From positions 751,440-815,439 of the forward strand of contig JAHBVV010000001.1 in NCBI GenBank assembly GCA_019637335.1: a stretch of DNA of 64,000 nt, written 5' to 3'. Positions within the stretch are counted from its first letter, which is position 1. Every line of letters starts with the position of its first letter. Shown here in pieces: positions 61,365 through 64,000 of the stretch. The DNA is from Candidatus Hydrogenedentota bacterium. GTDB taxonomy: Bacteria; Hydrogenedentota; Hydrogenedentia; Hydrogenedentales; JAEUWI01. Under the pieces are notes generated by a model. It was not told the origin of the DNA. It worked only from the letters and a program-made list of their open reading frames with translations, and ran no database searches. The translations under genes and the position numbers were made by a program.

Positions 61365-61766
61365 ATGCCAAAACTGGGCGCAAAAGTGACGGTGACCAAG
61401 GTTTCGGTCAAAGAGGACAGTTCCGTCGGCAAGTACAAGAAGGATACGGCGGGCCTGAAGGAAATCACCGGCGATCTGGGGAAGGCCAAACTGTGGGGCG
61501 CGGATGTGGAGATTGATGACAAGAAAAAGTGCATCAAGCGGGTGCGTGGCCTGACTTTCCCGGATGTGGGGGGCCATCCTGGCCACGTCCACAGCAAGGG
61601 CGCGTGGAAGTACAACATCGAGCGCGGCAACAGCACGGTTGATCGGCTCGTGGTGGAAGATTGGTCGGCGAACGTGAAAAACGAAACGCTCGACGCGAAG
61701 AAGGGCTATATCAACGCGGACATCGAGATTTCCTGCAAGATCCGGGTGCTCGAGGATACGCACTGA
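61365..61766 (+). CDS. Small unknown protein
   Basis: A 133-residue soluble protein from ATG 61365 with GAGGAGTTGAGG upstream. It is Lys/Asp-rich, with beta-like segments KVTVTKVSVKEDSS, WKYNIERGNSTVDRLVVEDW and ADIEISCKIRVLEDTH. There is no signal peptide and I recognise no family. Its own promoter and terminator suggest a monocistronic unit before the suf genes. Confidence 0.7.
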   Translation: MPKLGAKVTVTKVSVKEDSSVGKYKKDTAGLKEITGDLGKAKLWGADVEIDDKKKCIKRVRGLTFPDVGGHPGHVHSKGAWKYNIERGNSTVDRLVVEDWSANVKNETLDAKKGYINADIEISCKIRVLEDTH

Positions 61767-61795
61767 GCCGGGGCGGGCTCTATTTGATCGGCGCA

Positions 61796-61832
61796 CGCGG
61801 CGGCGGGGCTTTAAGAAGCTCCCGCCGCCGCG
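61796..61832 (+). terminator. GC-rich hairpin after the small unknown gene
   Basis: CGCGGCGGCGGGGCTT and AAGCTCCCGCCGCCGCG pair along about 16 bases with one bulge. TTGCATTC follows, so the U tail is weak. Confidence 0.6.
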
Positions 61833-61847
61833 TTGCATTCGGGATCT

Positions 61848-61985
61848 TTCCGTTGTGCGCCGCGAGTATGCTAAAATGGGGGATTGGCGCAAACACCGAA
61901 TCCCTTCCCACGCCGAATTCACCGGGGGACGCCGCGCGCGGGAATAAATTGTAAGTGCGTGCTGTTACTTATGTTGTGAGCACGT
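61848..61985 (+). promoter_or_regulatory. Promoter and long leader of the suf operon
   Basis: TTTCCG (61848-61853), 18 bases, TAAAAT (61872-61877) preceded by TGC, an extended -10. From here to ATG 62176 the leader would be about 290 bases. It holds the inverted repeat TAAGT-N10-ACTTA (61952-61971) and a hairpin CGTGCT..AGCACG (61959-61984), a candidate regulatory site. No known riboswitch is recognised. Confidence 0.45.
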
Positions 61986-62175
61986 TTGCTCAAGGCGCCG
62001 CGATCGCGCGGCCTGGAACAGCGGCGCCGCCGGTTCGTCGTGGGCGGGTCCGGCCTGGCGCGCACCCCATTCGGTCGTAAGAACACACGGTTTACCCCAG
62101 CGGCGGGCAAACGGTCCCTCCTATCCCGGAATTTCGTGGGAGCGGCCCGCCCCCGTGACACAGGAGTTCGCAAGC

Positions 62176-63672
62176 ATGGCTTCCAAAGCAGGAAACCTGG
62201 AAACAGCCCAGTACACGGGCACCCGCGTGGAACAGAGCAACAAGCGCGCGGCCGAGGCTGCGCAGCGCGAGTACAAGTATGGCTGGACCTCGGACATCGA
62301 GTCGGAAACGATCCCGGTTGGCCTGAATGAAGACGTCATCCGGCTTATTTCCGCCAAGAAGAACGAGCCCGATTGGATGCTCGAGTGGCGCCTGAAGTCG
62401 TACCAGGCCTGGCAGCGATTCGACGAGGAACCCACCTGGGCGAAGGTCAGGTACCAGAAGCCGGATTTCCAGGCAATCAGCTATTATTCCGCGCCCAAAG
62501 AGAAAAAGAAGCTCAACAGCCTTGACGAGGTGGATCCTGAGCTGCTGGCAACCTTTGACAAGCTCGGCATCCCCCTCCATGAGCAGAAGCGCCTCAGCGG
62601 CGTGGCGGTGGACGCCGTGTTTGACAGCGTCTCCGTCGTCACGACGCACAAGGATATTCTGGCCAAGCGCGGCATTATCTTCTGCAGCATTTCGGAGGCG
62701 CTGCGCGATCACCCGGAGTTGGTGCGGAAGTATATCGGCTCCGTGGTGCCCCAGGGCGACAATTTCTACGCCGCGCTGAACTCCGCCGTCTTCAGCGATG
62801 GTTCCTTCGTCTATATCCCGCCGAACACCAAGTGCCCGATGGACCTGTCCACGTATTTCCGGATCAACCAGGAAAACACCGGCCAGTTCGAGCGCACGCT
62901 CATCGTGGCGGATGAAGGCAGTCAGGTCAATTACCTCGAAGGCTGCACGGCCCCGATGCGGGACGAGAACCAGCTCCACGCCGCGGTTGTGGAGATTGTG
63001 GCGCTGCCGGGCGCGACTGTGCGCTATTCCACGGTGCAAAACTGGTACGCCGGCGACGAGGAGGGCAAGGGCGGCATTTACAACTTCGTGACCAAGCGCG
63101 GCCGGGCCGAGGAAAACGCGCGCATTTCGTGGACCCAGGTCGAAACCGGCTCCGCCATCACGTGGAAGTACCCAAGCTGCATCCTGAAAGGCGACAACTC
63201 GGTCGGCGAGTTCTACTCGGTGGCCCTGACAAACAACCACCAGCAGGCCGACACCGGCACGAAGATGATCCACCTGGGCAAGAACACGCGCAGCACGATT
63301 ATCTCGAAGACGATATCCTGCGGGAAGAGCGACAACAGCTACCGCGGGCTCGTGCAGGTGATGCCGAAGGCCAGCAATGTCCGCAGCTATACGCAGTGCG
63401 ATTCGCTGCTGATCGGCAACCAGTGCGGTGCGCACACGTTCCCGTATATCAGCGTTCGCAACAAGAGCGCCTCCGTGGAGCACGAAGCCTCCACGTCGAA
63501 AATCAGTGAAGACCAGTTGTTCTATTGTCAGTCGCGGGGCATCGGCCCGGAGGACGCCATCTCCATGGTCGTCAACGGCTTCTGCAAGGAAGTCTTCGAT
63601 CACCTGCCCATGGAATTCGCCGTGGAAGCGTCAAACCTGTTGAGCCTGAGCCTCGAAGGGAGTGTTGGATAA
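62176..63672 (+). CDS. sufB: Fe-S cluster assembly protein SufB
   Basis: A 498-residue SufB, the scaffold subunit of the SufBCD complex on which Fe-S clusters are built in the cytosol. Start ATG 62176 follows AGGAG. Hallmarks are [71 protein letters not shown] with the conserved Cys, and [20 protein letters not shown]. It is one base from sufC. IlvD at 31577, an Fe-S enzyme, is one likely client. Confidence 0.97.
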   Translation: MASKAGNLETAQYTGTRVEQSNKRAAEAAQREYKYGWTSDIESETIPVGLNEDVIRLISAKKNEPDWMLEWRLKSYQAWQRFDEEPTWAKVRYQKPDFQAISYYSAPKEKKKLNSLDEVDPELLATFDKLGIPLHEQKRLSGVAVDAVFDSVSVVTTHKDILAKRGIIFCSISEALRDHPELVRKYIGSVVPQGDNFYAALNSAVFSDGSFVYIPPNTKCPMDLSTYFRINQENTGQFERTLIVADEGSQVNYLEGCTAPMRDENQLHAAVVEIVALPGATVRYSTVQNWYAGDEEGKGGIYNFVTKRGRAEENARISWTQVETGSAITWKYPSCILKGDNSVGEFYSVALTNNHQQADTGTKMIHLGKNTRSTIISKTISCGKSDNSYRGLVQVMPKASNVRSYTQCDSLLIGNQCGAHTFPYISVRNKSASVEHEASTSKISEDQLFYCQSRGIGPEDAISMVVNGFCKEVFDHLPMEFAVEASNLLSLSLEGSVG

Positions 63673-63673
63673 C

Positions 63674-64000
63674 ATGCTCGAAGTAAAGAACCTGAAAGCG
63701 TCCGTGGACGGCAACCAGATCCTCAACGGCATCGACCTGACCGTGAATCCCGGCGAAGTGCACGCGATTATGGGCCCGAACGGGTCCGGCAAGAGCACCT
63801 TCGCGCAGGTCCTCGCCGGCCACCAGGCGTACGATGTGAATGAAGAGGATAGCAGCGTCAGCTTCCTCGGGCAGGATCTGCTCGAAATGCCCGCCGAAGA
63901 GCGCGCGCGCCTGGGCCTGTTCCTGGCCTTCCAGTACCCCGTCGAGATCCCCGGCATCACGAACAGTTACTTCCTGCGCGCGGCCGTAAACGAGATCCGC
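63674..64000 (+). CDS. sufC: SufC ATPase, 3' end beyond the window
   Basis: The first 109 codons of the ABC-type ATPase of the SufBCD complex. It shows LEVKNLKASVDGNQILNGID, Walker A MGPNGSGKSTFAQVLAG, and the SufC-typical LGLFLAFQYPVEIPGITN (Q-loop). The gene runs off the window at 64000. Confidence 0.95.
   Translation, partial: MLEVKNLKASVDGNQILNGIDLTVNPGEVHAIMGPNGSGKSTFAQVLAGHQAYDVNEEDSSVSFLGQDLLEMPAEERARLGLFLAFQYPVEIPGITNSYFLRAAVNEIR

Noticed and set aside
1-64000. tRNA, rRNA or complete insertion sequence
   Set aside because: I looked for tRNA-like cloverleaf sequences, rRNA-like blocks and transposase motifs (DDE, HUH) and saw none. A covariance-model scan was not possible here.

Overview
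The window is a high-GC bacterial chromosome segment with no rRNA or tRNA gene that I can see. Several families point to the Planctomycetes/PVC-like sphere. These are a DUF1501 protein paired with a very large cytochrome/DUF1549/DUF1553 protein, a PVC-type haem-binding dehydrogenase with HEAT repeats, a DUF1080 protein, and secreted proteins ending in a Gly-Glu linker, Cys-Pro, a membrane helix and Arg residues. A Hydrogenedentes-like or related environmental lineage fits best. That is an inference from gene content, not from a marker gene.

Layout. 1-2000: a YkvA-like fragment and an FHA/AAA+/Fis sigma-54 activator. 2133-6975: four co-oriented genes (coiled-coil lipoprotein, three-module peptidoglycan hydrolase, membrane coiled-coil protein, patatin lipase). 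7315-11987: a GHKL ATPase fused to a PD-(D/E)XK-like nuclease domain, facing an MmeI-type restriction-modification enzyme; I read 2-12 kb as an accessory, probably defensive or antagonistic, island. 12.6-18.2 kb: three kinds of intergenic repeat arrays around an unknown envelope protein and a WYL regulator. 18.3-25.3 kb: DUF1501, the cytochrome/DUF1549/LamG/DUF1553 protein and a phosphoesterase with a carbohydrate-binding-like tail. 26.5-31.2 kb: a Phd/VapC module, an aminoglycoside-phosphotransferase-fold kinase, and an ABC transporter with a His-rich permease plus a DUF3299-like protein that looks like a zinc system. 31.5-38.6 kb: ilvD, a beta-helix protein and the PVC haem protein. 38.6-47 kb: small genes, a frameshifted DUF3465 gene, a deaminase, a Ser/Thr kinase with LysM, DUF1080, a VapB with a broken VapC, a DHFR-like reductase, a HigBA-like pair and a quinone-oxidoreductase-like enzyme. 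47.4-48.3 kb: another hairpin array. 48.4-55.6 kb: a secreted glycosidase-like protein, a COG4299 acyltransferase-like membrane protein, a sodium:solute symporter with a small partner, and a glycine-rich-domain protein. 55.7-60.2 kb: ParDE and two tandem surface-protein paralogues. 60.3-64.0 kb: dprA, an unknown small protein, sufB and the start of sufC.

How the genes work together. The segment mixes housekeeping (branched-chain amino acids, Fe-S assembly, DNA processing) with polysaccharide handling and with phage or competitor defence. Toxin-antitoxin loci are frequent (four, one degraded). Non-coding repeats are abundant: heptamers and nonamers (some in frame inside genes), a 51-bp GC-rich array, and a roughly 176/204-bp array of hairpins present at three sites. 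All functional calls come from reading motifs by eye; no database search was possible.
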